Part shown: positions 37,437 to 47,795 of the stretch, piece after piece | How positions within the stretch are numbered: position 1 is the first letter of the stretch | Layout: every line of letters starts with the position of its first letter | From: Lamellibrachia columna | Taxonomy: Eukaryota; Annelida; Polychaeta; Sabellida; Siboglinidae | NCBI GenBank assembly: GCA_963662155.1 | Contig: OY759266.1 | Location: 7,705,526 to 7,769,525 of the forward strand | Reading direction: 5' to 3' | Length of the DNA: 64,000 nt | The notes under the pieces: model-generated | What the model was told of the DNA's origin: nothing | The model's database searches: none | The model's input: only the letters and a program-made list of their open reading frames with translations | Made by a program: the position numbers and the translations under genes

Positions 37437-39865
37437 ACAGTAAGTTATCTTGTTAAGTCCTAATTTTGTAATTCCGTTATTGCTTGAACAGACCCAAAGA
37501 TATTATTTGCTAAACATTACATTATAATAAAAAATAATTATATATGCAAATTAAATAAAGGTTGACCAAATAACTGAATTATGATCACAACATCATGACA
37601 TGTAAAGCCTCATTCTCAAGCAGATGTGTTGACTGTTTTCACTGAAGTTGTATTTGTCTTGCTCCATTTAATGCAGTCAATTACGACTGTGTATATATAA
37701 AAAATGTATGTCCAGTCTAGGCTTAGTAATATTCTTATTTTTTATTATTATCTGTTTATTTTTCATTACTATGCATACCAATAGTTCTTTTATATGCAGT
37801 ATGATATTGTTAACCCGGACCTTCACAACTCAAATACCCATCATAACTTGAATCGTGTGCCTGAAGAGTGTATAAAAGAACTATCTACATCTACATCATT
37901 AACGGGAAGAACCATTCGGTATATAATCCCATGGTTACCCCATGGACAGCATCAGACAATTTAAAATCAATATAAAAGAACCCATGTTATTATCAATTGT
38001 TAAAATTACATCTATCCGTTTGGATGCTGACCACAGGGTTTCCTATCATAGGCATATTAATGAAAAATGTTCAGACAATAATTAACTTCTTTCCAGATTA
38101 TTGAAATGCAGGTTCCTGGTTAGACAGAGTTTTTGATTCAAACAGTCACAGCTGAAGGACTAAAATTATAGGCAAATACAGCGAAAACGGTCAAAGAGCC
38201 TCAACTCAAGATTTATACCCCACAATCTTCATCTTAATTCAGTTGTTCGGTCAACTTTACTTTATTTAATTCACATAATGTAATTTATAGCACAGAATAT
38301 TTTTGAGTCAAGCCAAGCAGTTACAAAATTAGGCCTTTTTAACAAGACAACTTAAATCAACTCATTATATATCACTGTGTACATCTAACCTATTATAACA
38401 CTGAATTATTCAGTATGAAACAATGCCTGGTTAATGGGGTTATACAAATTTATTGTTTTTAGCGAACTGTTTATATCTGGTTTTCTCATTATGTTTAATA
38501 TTAAAACTGATGACAACAGTTTGTAACATATACCATTCGCAGTACATCTCCAGATAATATGATTGGTAACATATATCTAACCAAACAGTTAAATACTGCT
38601 GAGGTAACATAGTTACCAAATTACTGAATATATCTGTTAACCAAGAAAACCGAAATCAAGGCCTTTACATCTTATTCTTAGTTACATAAAATATAGAAAC
38701 ATGCAAGCAAAACCAATGGCATAAATAATAAAAAATAGATTTTCACAAATACTAACATTCCTTGGCCAGTATAACTATGCAGGTGAAAAAATTAGCCACA
38801 TAGTTTGTTTGACGATTTGAAGAAGATACAGTTTTGTTTAGGGATCACGTTTTATAAAAAAAAGTTATTTTAAGCAAGTGCAGCACTCCAGTCAAATTAA
38901 GAAGCACTATAGTCTATACTATTATCTAAAATTATATATACAACATATAATGATGATGTTTCAAAGTCCTTAAATTTTTATGCATATTCATTGCCAACAG
39001 TAATGTTGACAATATGCTTATTCCACATAATCATAATGTGGTACATAAAAGGGGGTATATACACATGTTGGTAAAATACTTAGCTCAATAGTTGATAATG
39101 CATGATAGTCAGCTAGATAAGCAAATCTGCAGAATTGAAAAATTCGCATAAAAAGTCCAATAAATCAGTACACAGCAACAGGAATAAGAACTAGGAAGCC
39201 CAGCGAAACGTCGCGGGTTTTTGACGGTCGTGGATTCCACGGCCGCCTTTGATATGCCTCGTCGGTTATTTTTAGATCGTTAGAAGTCGTTCCGACTGAC
39301 TGTTCACAGGGCGCCGAAACAATGAGCCCCGGACACCAAACCCCGGTTCAGCTCAAAAACCGTCCCAAACCCACCACCCCAGTAAATAAGGTCACTCTTG
39401 CTGACATTTTCCGTACGTTTGTAATCAACATACAGTCTGCCAACGCTGTGAATCATCGGTCCTTTTAAGTAATACAGCGTACCGATCAAAGTTTTTGAAG
39501 TGCAGCGGCGAAGAAGCGATGGACTACTTTCAAAAACACAACTTACCATCCTGACCCGAGGTGGAGCCCTTGTCGTCTGCCGAGTAACTTCGCCCTTCAA
39601 TATCCGAACTTTTGCCCTAAAACACAAACGATAGACTTGCACTTGCCGTGTCATCCGATGTCGGCAAAAATCACAACAAAGTCGGTCGACGAATGCCGAC
39701 AGCAGAACTTGGATATCATACCTCTTCGCTTTCGGTAACCAGTCCCAACTTATCTTCAGAGAGATTTTCCGATGAACGTTTCTCCTCTTCGCCTTCATCT
39801 TTGTACACTTTAACCTCGTCAGTTGATGCTAAATCGTCGCCACCGCTGGAATTCACGTGCGGCAT
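34615..39865 (-). CDS. TCF/LEF: TCF/LEF (pangolin) transcription factor, first three coding exons (5' partial gene)
   Basis: Nuclear HMG-box factor that acts at the end of the canonical Wnt pathway by binding beta-catenin through its N-terminus. Three exons join in phase: 39865-39722 (48 codons, phase 0), 39616-39547 (23 codons plus one base) and 34712-34615 (two bases plus 32 codons, phase 0). All introns are GT-AG. The N-terminus begins [12 protein letters not shown] and continues with [13 protein letters not shown], the beta-catenin-binding block of TCF/LEF proteins. Exon 3 ends with [13 protein letters not shown], which resembles the PGYPFIMIP...YLPNGS block that follows in vertebrate TCFs. 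The start is the first ATG of the conserved block. Visible length is 104 residues; the HMG box, C-clamp and remaining exons were not found and presumably lie beyond base 1. Introns are 105 bp, 4,834 bp and more than 34.6 kb. A CR1 element sits in the last one in the same orientation. Identity is confident; the exact paralogue name is not needed if the species has a single TCF, as most invertebrates do. Confidence 0.93.
34975..36475 (-). mobile_element. Decayed DNA-element-like repeat in TCF intron 2
   Basis: The left end (34978-35090, GCAAATCCGGTT, GTTCAAAT, TGTAGTGT) and the right end (36421-36470, TTTGTCCAATGATTTCA) both match adjacent parts of a short copy at 58985-59145. The pair therefore looks like a long element and an internally deleted derivative. 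The inside carries a small minus-strand frame (36180-36034, [19 protein letters not shown]) that continues after a frameshift as [15 protein letters not shown] down to 35924. Ends and target duplication are not fixed exactly. No transposase was recognised. Confidence 0.45.
35924..36180 (-). pseudogene. Short acidic ORF of the intron-2 repeat, frameshifted
   Basis: ATG at 36180 in a strong context (AAA before, G after). 48 codons to a double TAG at 36036. A one-base shift just before the stops opens a second frame, [15 protein letters not shown], to a TAA at 35926-35924. The acidic SDDSD plus FEGF style resembles N-termini of transposon proteins in marine invertebrates. Function is unknown. 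Confidence 0.4.
36476..39546. other. TCF intron 2, AT-rich, unassigned
   Basis: Very AT-rich with no long frame. (TA)n-rich stretch at 37385-37436. No exon seen in either strand. Confidence 0.5.
39547..39616 (-). CDS. TCF/LEF: TCF/LEF coding exon 2
   Basis: 70-nt exon between acceptor TTTTAG and donor GTAAGT. It encodes [18 protein letters not shown] followed by TSGQD plus one base, so it enters in phase 0 and leaves in phase 1. It is separated from exon 1 by only 105 bp. The phases fit exons 1 and 3 exactly, which is the main support. Confidence 0.88.
39722..39865 (-). CDS. TCF/LEF: TCF/LEF coding exon 1 (beta-catenin-binding domain)
   Basis: 48 codons from ATG (39865-39863) to GAA GAG, then donor GTATGA. 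It contains GGDDL and [14 protein letters not shown], the acidic beta-catenin-binding core of the family. The exon ends in phase 0. The unspliced frame runs on through the short intron, which hides the exon in simple ORF scans. Confidence 0.93.
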
Positions 39866-40180
39866 GGTCAGACGGTAGAGCCTTTTGATCTAATTTCACT
39901 CGGGATGTAACGATTCTCGCAACGCTTTTGAAACCGCCATGAAATTTCTTCTCTCCCACCATTCGTTGGTGTCCAACTCGCACTAGCCGAGCCCTTTGTC
40001 CCCGTTTTGAATGAGCGTCCAATCAGCGGCGGCGTTACATTAGCACCTGGCTGCCACCGCTGGCCTCGTTTAGCTAGTGGCTTATCGGCCGTATTGTCAG
40101 CCCACGAAACGTCGAACGACAGAAAGCATTTGGCAATGGGTAAAACTAATAAAATGTCTAAATGTATAATAAACAAAATT
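39866..40180 (-). promoter_or_regulatory. TCF/LEF 5' UTR and proximal promoter-like region
   Basis: GC- and CpG-richer than the flanks, directly upstream of the TCF start codon. It contains a CCAATCAG box at 40019-40026, followed by CGGCGGC (40026-40032), which reads GCCGCCG on the minus strand, the form of the Helper site bound by C-clamp TCFs. No TATA box was seen. The transcription start is not fixed. Confidence 0.5.
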
Positions 40181-40231
40181 AATAAACTAAGACACTTGTT
40201 TAATATTAAATGTATTCAAGTTACATGAAAC

Positions 40232-40296
40232 ATAATATAATTATGAAAATAAACCTCATATGGCATATATGAGGTTTATTCTCATAATTATATTGT
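40232..40296. repeat. 30-bp inverted repeat with 5-nt loop (strong hairpin)
   Basis: The left arm 40232-40261 and right arm 40267-40296 pair over 30 bp with one mismatch and one G-T wobble around the loop GGCAT. The centre of the stem is AATAAACCTCATAT / ATATGAGGTTTATT. It lies just upstream of the TCF promoter-like block. It could be a small MITE or a microRNA-like precursor. Confidence 0.85.
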
Positions 40297-40639
40297 TCAA
40301 GGTTATATTAACGTTTATTTAATGTGCCATTTAAATGGTGTGTTGAGATAGTGACTTTGGAATTAAGACATACATCCTGGATTGATGTTTGCACAAATAT
40401 AATCTTCAGCTAATGAATGGTGTTGTATTAAACGATTTTGTTGATTGAAATCCCTGTCTTTTATTTAATCACGTTATACTGTTATTATTTCTTTAGACAA
40501 GGAACATAAATCTATGTAATATTGTTATATCTCGTTAATTTACACATTAATGTTAACTGTTGTCACTTGGTATTGTAGGTTTTTCCAAAACGTAAGTGTT
40601 ACTAGGAAGGCTAACGCACTGTACATGTTTTCTATGTGT

Positions 40640-40850
40640 AACGTTGCTTGTGGTGTCTGCCCGCCAGCTGCTACGCGGCGCTCCGAGCAGACTTCAAACA
40701 ACGCAGACGTGCGTAATGAGTGACAGGCGCCTTTGAAACGCGTGCCAATCAGAGTGCAAATAGAGCGTGGCCTCTTCAGGGGGCCACCAATCGCAGAGTG
40801 GCGGGAAAATAGCACTTCGGTGACCGGCGCGATAAATCCATCTCATTTCG
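40640..40850. promoter_or_regulatory. CpG-rich block with two CCAAT boxes and an E2F-type site
   Basis: The AT-rich flanks give way to GC-rich sequence with many CpGs. GCCAATCAG (about 40744) and ACCAATCGC (about 40786) lie about 42 bp apart, close to NF-Y spacing. GGCGGGAAA (about 40800) is a perfect E2F-type site on the other strand. It looks like a promoter, either a distal TCF start or an unseen transcript. Confidence 0.4.
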
Positions 40851-41500
40851 AGTAAAACAGTGTTTATTATTATCTCCGATGACTGTGACACCAAACATAA
40901 ATAAGCACATAGTGGTAATGCTTGCATGGTGATATAAGACAATGACCACATCGAACAGCAGCTAACATTGCCAACATGTTTTAATCAAAATCCATTATCG
41001 TTTTAAAAAAACAACCACACTCGTAACAGCCTATAGTGCATTTAATTAAGGGTATAGAGTTTGGTCGTTTCATATTTATTTTAAAAACATGTTATAACTA
41101 CACTGTAGCATGTTAACTGCCCATATGCATTTTAATGAACCACATTTGTTTAGTACCGTTTTACCGTTATCTGCTTAAGAATGTTTCGAGTCGAATATAA
41201 TGTTTTTATTGCATGCTTGAACAGCAAGCATCATTAAATCACATTTGGGCGGTCTAGATGTTAGAATAGATCGGAATTGTTTACACTACAATTTTATAAC
41301 ATAATGTTATGATAAAACCGACCAGACTGTGTACCTTTAGGGACAGCATTCAGACATTGCAGTTTCCCAAATTTTAGATGTCTCAAAAATGTTTGCTTTA
41401 TGTACATACTGTATTGGTTCTCACGTCATGTTTTTTATGAATTGTACTATATGTACATAACACATAATTCCTGTTCCCACGAAACAGTCTGCATACTCAC

Positions 41501-41592
41501 CACGTTGAGTTTAGTTTGGTGGAAGTGAGGGGGTGGGCGGGGACGAAGAGGAGGGTGAGGAGGAAGGAGACGATGCACAGGTAAAGCCGCAT
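41501..41592 (-). CDS. Candidate first coding exon of a secreted protein (signal peptide)
   Basis: ATG at 41592-41590 opens MRLYLCIVSFLLTLLF followed by VPAHPLTSTKLNST. It has a short basic start, a strong hydrophobic core and a small polar cleavage region: a textbook signal peptide. The exon ends in phase 2 at donor GTGAGTATG, a perfect donor. No partner exon was found, and the Kozak context is weak (T at -3). The frame upstream is a (CAC)n microsatellite. It could be the start of a small secreted peptide gene between TCF and VTI1A, or chance. Confidence 0.35.
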
Positions 41593-41610
41593 AGACGTAG
41601 AGGCAAATGT

Positions 41611-41650
41611 AGTGGTGGTGGTGGTGGTGGTGGTGGTGGTGGTGGTGGTG
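41611..41650. repeat. (GTG)n microsatellite
   Basis: About 13 GTG units followed by a G-rich stretch. On minus it gives a false Thr/Pro-rich frame upstream of the candidate signal-peptide exon. A GGGAGGGAGAGG repeat follows at 41703-41745. Confidence 0.95.
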
Positions 41651-42391
41651 TGGGGGGGAGGGGGTACTTCATCACCGCTCCACCACATGTATGATCTTGC
41701 AAAGGGACGGGGAGGGAGAGGGGGAGGGAGAGGGGGAGGGACGCAGCTTAGTATTTAGTGGACGGCCACTTACCAAATACTATGCAACTTATGAAAGTAT
41801 AAAAATGTGCCAAAGATCTTTAGAAGGCAATGGAAGAATTGCTTTGGTAAACTAGAGCTGGCCCGTTCATACTTGTTCGCACCCGCCTACGCTACTGATA
41901 TGTAGACACAAACAACCCAATCCAACCCAATCGGAGTTTGATGTATTTGCAAATACCACTTGCTTTTTTTCGAATGTCACGAGTTCAAGATATGATCCCA
42001 GGCGCTGATTTGCGGGTGCACCCGATGCGCCATAAAATCGGTTGATATTATTCATTGTGTTTTCGGTAGACCCTCTCTTAACATTTATTTATGATTTTTT
42101 TATTTACGGCGAAGTACCTATGGCCCCTTACTGTGTCACGATTGACTGTCACAACGACACCTCCAACGCCACACCCTGCATGGAATCTTCTAAATGATTC
42201 TGTTTTTTAACTCAACCATATTGCAGTCACTTTCATTTCCAATGTCATGTTTTATTACTAGAATGAGTGTACAGTGGTGTGTATGGGATCATTGAAATCG
42301 TCATGGTTGATATTTTGTATAATACTTTTGCTTACCCTATTCTACTCTTGTTCAATTTGGCCAATGGGTAAGTAAGACTCAATACATCTGG

Positions 42392-42509
<118 letters not shown>

Positions 42510-42798
42510 CCTCACACTGTCCATGTGCCGTCACCACCCAGGGAATTTAGTTATTTGCTCGTGCTATCCAAAAGTGCCCTTTCATTTTAACTGTCTTCAT
42601 CCACTAGATATACAATTCAGGTGTCTTGCTATGTATATTCGTCGTGTAAATTAATACGACAAAACAGCGTTGGATAAAACCACCAAACGACTATCAATCA
42701 ATGCCAGTTGACGTAAATGTCCTGAACGTGTAGAACGGACGGGGAAAACAGACACTGATGATTCATTGGCTTGTAGTGTACTCGAACGTAATGAAATG

Positions 42799-42843
42799 AA
42801 TTGTGTAACGTTACACAACATTTTAGTGTAACATTACACAATT
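42799..42843. repeat. Nested palindrome
   Basis: TTGTGTAACGTTACACAA (42801-42818) is a perfect 18-bp palindrome. A second similar half (GTGTAACATTACACAATT) follows, so the whole 45 bp is also an imperfect palindrome. Confidence 0.85.
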
Positions 42844-42969
42844 CATTTGATTAATTTAAGTGAAACTGAGTTTATAAATGATGCACACCATTTATGAAGA
42901 AAACACAGTTTTATGGAGAGGAGACCAGACAATATCACAATGGACCGTGTCATAGGAATTACAACTTAC

Positions 42970-43016
42970 GCATCACCCGTGGGATTTTCGCCATCGTCAT
43001 CGTCGATATTGGACAT
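42970..43016 (-). CDS. Candidate first coding exon, unknown gene
   Basis: ATG at 43016 (A at -3) encodes MSNIDDDDGENPTGD plus two bases, then a perfect donor GTAAGTTGT. CpG-rich promoter-like sequence lies just upstream, and a 29-codon upstream ORF (43111-43022) precedes it. It leaves in phase 2, so it cannot feed TCF exon 2 (phase 0) or exon 3 (phase 1) in frame. It could belong to another small gene or be an untranslated first exon. No downstream exon was recognised. Confidence 0.4.
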
Positions 43017-43021
43017 TGTAT

Positions 43022-43111
43022 TTACGCAATGAGGCCGGCGGGCTGATGCAGCTCACTAGCGACATCTAGCGGAGAAGTGACGACGTCGGCGCGGCGCTCT
43101 CTATCAGCCAT
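43022..43111 (-). other. Upstream ORF before the candidate exon at 43016
   Basis: 29 codons beginning MADRERRADVVTS and ending at TAA six bases before the next ATG, in a good start context (A at -3, G at +4). If the transcript is real, this would reduce initiation at the ATG at 43016. AATATGGCTG at its start resembles a YY1 site. Confidence 0.3.
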
Positions 43112-43621
43112 ATTATGTTCGCAATAACCGCATTACGAACTTCAAACAGTGATCGACTCTCGAGAGATTGAAGGATAATTCATTAGAATAAGTAGCGTAA
43201 TGTCAGTTTCGACTACGACAATAACGTGCGTTATGGACACTGACGCTCGTTAGCACGTTCCACGGAGGAATGTTTGCAACGGCCAAGAAAGCATGGAAAG
43301 AACCACGAGAGTACAGAATGGAAAAACTGCTTACTGGTCAACTATAAAGTATACTCCTTGTTTAATTAGTTAATTAATCATTAGTTGTTATTATTTAACT
43401 TAAATTAAATACTATTCAATGTTTATTAGTGGTTTCGTAAGTAAAAAGAATCGAAGACCATATAATTTAAATATTTACTCCTACATATATGCAATCTTTT
43501 AAGTGCGCACGCTTCGCATTTGCGTACACATGCGTGAACGCATGTGCATACATTTGTGCGTACATACGTTCGTACACGTGTATGTACATACATGTAATGG
43601 TAAATTTCCATGTAATACACG

Positions 43622-43790
43622 AGTTTGAATATGCTCTCTCGTCTAGCTTTTTACGGTAGTGATTCACATTCACTTCTTTTTTAATCAAAGACGAACTGCT
43701 CTCACTGCTCTATGTTTTATGTAACCAGTAAACATTGTTTTAACTGAATTTCACACATTGTAGTACGAATAAATATATTATTATTATTAT
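43622..43790 (+). mobile_element. Short 3' copy of the same LINE family
   Basis: Starts with GAATATGCTCTCTCGTCTAG, similar to 14388-14412 (tgctctctcatctagctttt), then jumps to sequence matching 14620-14740 (AATCAAAGACGA, GTAAACATTG, TTTTAACTGAATT). It is therefore an internally deleted 3' fragment. It ends in an ATT-rich tail (about 43762-43790), as expected for a LINE 3' end. Confidence 0.6.
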
Positions 43791-43839
43791 ACATGCGTAG
43801 ACGTTTGCGTACCCATGTACGTCTATGTGTACAGATGAC

Positions 43840-44530
43840 ATTATGCGTACGAGCTTAGAACCTTCTAGAGCGCGCCGTAAGAGTGGAGCCGCCAGCGCGC
43901 GATGTCCAGGGTCGTCAATACGCTTCCGTCAGCCCGCGGTGCCTTGTGAAGTCACGACCAGATTAACTGCACGTCATTTACACCTGACATTGCCTGTAGT
44001 TCCCTTGCCATGTACGGCGGTGGAGGAGGCTGCGTCATTCCACTAGCTTTTGGGAATCAAATATTAATGTTACGAAAAATTATACGCTCTTGGCAGCGAC
44101 GCCGATGTGAAGGCTCGACGCCGAGAAGTCTTGACAGACGCAGACCCCTGTTGTTGTTTATCAACGTCGATGGAGACGAGGAAGCTAGCATACGGTTCCT
44201 TGCCAGTCTCGCGGTCTCCCGCACTGATCTAATGAGCGTTAAAACACGGGCTAATTTCATGAAGGATCACGTGAATTTCAAAGGCGAGCCGCCTGGCGCG
44301 CTGGCGAGAAATCGACACCGGATCGCCGACGCGGTCGACTTCAAAGGGCGCCGATCGATACCTTCACTTGTCCTCGCCGCTGGCCCAGGCAGTCGTCGCG
44401 TAATTGTGCTGGCGCGGGGTTAATATGTATACGGGACGAAATGCTGATAAAAACTACATTCGTCGTCTGATTGTGTTCAACACCTGTCCGCGCTCCATCC
44501 GCCTGTATCGGCGCAGTTAAATCGTCTCAT
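43840..44530. promoter_or_regulatory. CpG-rich block with paired TCF-type sites, 4.4 kb upstream of TCF
   Basis: Clearly GC- and CpG-richer than its surroundings. TTCAAAGG occurs at 44277-44284 and 44340-44347. GCCGCC, the core of the C-clamp Helper site, stands at 44288-44293, four bases from the first. TAATTG- and TAAT-type homeodomain cores are also present. A 137-codon open frame here (44010-44423, Arg-rich, no domain) is more likely a by-product of the GC content. Confidence 0.4.
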
Positions 44531-44935
44531 TGTGCGTGTCGTCTTGTTATTTATGAGGTGGAATATGCGAAGGGACGTTTAAGATGAGATGTCGTTTGAT
44601 ATAGTATACTCGAGTAATCAGTATATGAAATATAAGTACAAGCGTCATGGATTTACGAGACCGATCAGGATCAGTGTAGAATGACAGATTGACGGGCAAA
44701 CGTTGCGTTCAGCGCTGAATAGAAACTCCAAGTGACCAATTTAGAATGTTTTAACCCTCATATGTTTTAACCCTTATATGTGCGCGCAATTTTGTATAGG
44801 TCGTTGGTTACCTGGGGTACATTGTTCCCCAGTTATTTTTTTTATAGAAAAAATAAGATATAACTAGTGATATGTATAACCCGTTTACTTGTGTGGCAAA
44901 GACGGATTGCGATCTAACACTGAAGAACAAGAACA

Positions 44936-45025
44936 AGATATATATAATATAAGAACAAGATATATCATATAAGAACAAGATATATAATATAAGAACAAGA
45001 TATATAATATAAGAACAAGAAGAGC
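44936..45025. repeat. 20-bp tandem repeat, about 4-5 copies
   Basis: AAGAACAAGATATATAATAT repeated, with the second copy slightly changed. Confidence 0.9.
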
Positions 45026-45274
45026 AGAATAAGTATTAGTGACAACCTGGGGTATTCTACAAACTACTGAAAATGAAATATGATCGTTGTAAATTTGACG
45101 AAATAACCCATATCACAATAACGGTTTTTTTGAGCCGGAAATACAAGATAACTGTTAAATCTATATTGGTCTTTTATACGGTAGATTAAATGAAATGCAT
45201 CAGGAAACAAATAAATAGAAGGATATACAATTGAGAAAAATACTAGAACAATTATTGCATAAACCAAGGAGCTA

Positions 45275-46945
45275 GGATACAACATTACCCCATGTACGAG
45301 TGTGAGTGATACACCATTACCCCATGTATGCGTGTGAGGGTTACAACATTACCCCATATACGCGTGTGAAGGATACACCATTACCCCATGTACGCGTGTG
45401 AGGGTTACACCATTACCCCATGTACGCGTGTGAAGGATACACCATTACCCCATGTACGCGTGTGAGGGTTACACCATTACCCCATGTACGCGTGTGAGGG
45501 TTACACCATTACCCCATGTACGCGTGTGAGGGTTACACCATTACCCCATGTACGCGTGTGAGGGTTACAACATTACCCCATGTACGAGTGTGAAGGATAC
45601 ACCATTACCCCATGTACGCGTGTGAGGGTTACACCATTACCCCATGTACGAGTGTGAGGGTTACACCATTACCCCATGTACGCGTGTGAGGGTTACACCA
45701 TTACCCCATGTACGAGTGTGAAGGATACACCATTACCCCATGTACGCGTGTGAGGGTTACACCATTACCCCATGTACGCGTGTGAGGGTTACACCATTAC
45801 CCCATGTACGCGTGTGAGGGTTACACCATTACCCCATGTACGCGTGTGAAGGATACACCATTACCCCATGTACGCGTGTGAGGGTTACACCATTACCCCA
45901 TGTACGCGTGTGAGGGATACAACATTACCCCATGTACGCGTGTGAGGGATACAACATTACCCCATGTACGCGTGTGAGGGATACAACATTACCCCATGTA
46001 CGCGTGTGAGGGATACAACATTACCCCATGTACGCGTGTGAGAGATACAACATTACCCCATGTACGCGTGTGAGAGATACAACATTACCCCATGTACGCG
46101 TGTGAGGGATACAACATTACCCCATGTACGCGTGTGAGAGATACAACATTACCCCATGTACGCGTGTGAGAGATACAACATTACCCCATGTACGCGTGTG
46201 AGGGATACAACATTACCCCATGTACGCGTGTGAGGGATACAACATTACCCCATGTACGCGTGTGAGGGATACAACATTACCCCATGTACGCGTGTGAGAG
46301 ATACAACATTACCCCATGTACGCGTGTGAGAGATACAACATTACCCCATGTACGCGTGTGAGGGATACAACATTACCCCATGTACGCGTGTGAGGGATAC
46401 AACATTACCCCATGTACGCGTGTGAGGGATACAACATTACCCCATGTACGCGTGTGAGAGATACAACATTACCCCATGTACGCGTGTGAGAGATACAACA
46501 TTACCCCATGTACGCGTGTGAGGGTTACAACATTACCCCATGTACGCGTGTGAGAGATACAACATTACCCCATGTACGCGTGTGAGGGTTACAACATTAC
46601 CCCATGTACGCGTGTGAGGGTTACAACATTACCCCATGTACGCGTGTGAGGGATACAACATTACCCCATGTACGCGTGTGAGAGATACAACATTACCCCA
46701 TGTACGCGTGTGAGGGTTACAACATTACCCCATGTACGCGTGTGGGGGATACAACATTACCCAATGTACGCGTGTGAGGGATACAACATTACCCCATGTA
46801 CGCGTGTGAGGGATACAACATTACCCCATGTACGCGTGTGAGGGATACGACATTACCCCATGTACGCGTGTGAGGGTTGCAACATTACCCCATGTACGCG
46901 TATGAGGGATACAACATTTACCCATGTACGCGTGTGAAGGTTAAT
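45275..46945. repeat. 32-bp satellite array, about 52 copies
   Basis: CATTACCCCATGTACGCGTG plus a variable 12 bp, repeated every 32 bp. Early copies read ACACCATT with GGTT or AGGAT joints; later ones read ACAACATT with GGGAT or GAGAT joints. The order GGGAT three times then GAGAT twice recurs around 46140-46500, a higher-order period of five units (160 bp). Nearly every unit has ACGCGT. Confidence 0.97.
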
Positions 46946-47570
46946 GTGTTGTCATAATACAGTACACGAAACAGCTAATTTTAAAAGTGGTATTATAAGA
47001 TTCGAAATTCTCTTTCTAATAACATTTACAGATATATATATATATAAACAATTGCATTGCCGCTTAATAATAATTTAATAATAATTTTATTAAAATGGCA
47101 ACTATAGCAGTTGAATTATACAATTGGCACAGTAAAACAACCAATGATAATAAATTAATAAAGACAAAAATATGACTTAAAATAAAACAAAATTTAAAAG
47201 GTGCGTGTACATCATGTTTAAAGTTATGTTTGTAAATAAACAAGGTAAATATGAGGGACATAATCATAAATTAAAACTTAAAACATGTAAAACGATATCA
47301 ATAATCGAACAATGACGCCGTCTTTGATCTTACAAGTTCTCCCGAGCAAACAAAGCGTGACATCAAAATACTTCCACCAAATTAGTCACCAACGGTTGCT
47401 TTTGTGGGGGCGAGGCCTTTTTTGTGGGAGCCTGGTACGAGTGTAGGACGTACCACTCGCCATGGTTAATCCAGCACAAACGGAGCATATTTGTACTGAA
47501 ATGTCTCGTCGTTGACGCAATGAACCAACGTATCTCGCATATGCAGGGTAACCTGGGGCAACGCTACCCC

Positions 47571-47795
47571 TGGAGGTAAGGCAGCCCCCATCACGTACGG
47601 CCCATGGAGGTAAGGCAGCCCCCATCACGTACGGCCCCTGGCGGTAAGGCAGCTCACATCACGTACGGCCCCTGGAGGTAAGGCAGCCCCCATCACGTAC
47701 GGCCCCTGGCAGTAAGGCAGCCCCCATCACGTACGGCCCCTGGAGGTAAGGCAGGCCCCATCACGTACGGCCCCTGAAGGTAAGGTAGCCCCGTC
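47571..47795. repeat. 34-bp minisatellite, about 6.5 copies
   Basis: GGTAAGGCAGCCCCCATCAC then GTACGGCCCCTGGA, repeated every 34 bp. GC-rich against AT-rich flanks. Confidence 0.93.

Noticed and set aside
39304..39798. 164-codon minus frame over the TCF 5' exons
   Set aside because: It reads a different frame through exon 1, intron 1 and exon 2; splice sites and family similarity support the TCF exons instead.
44010..44423. 137-codon Arg-rich plus frame
   Set aside because: No domain and no splice or start support; GC-rich sequence makes stops rare. Treated as possible regulatory DNA.
45275..46945. Possible CRISPR or telomere array
   Set aside because: Units are contiguous with no unique spacers, and the unit is not a telomere repeat; the genome is eukaryotic.
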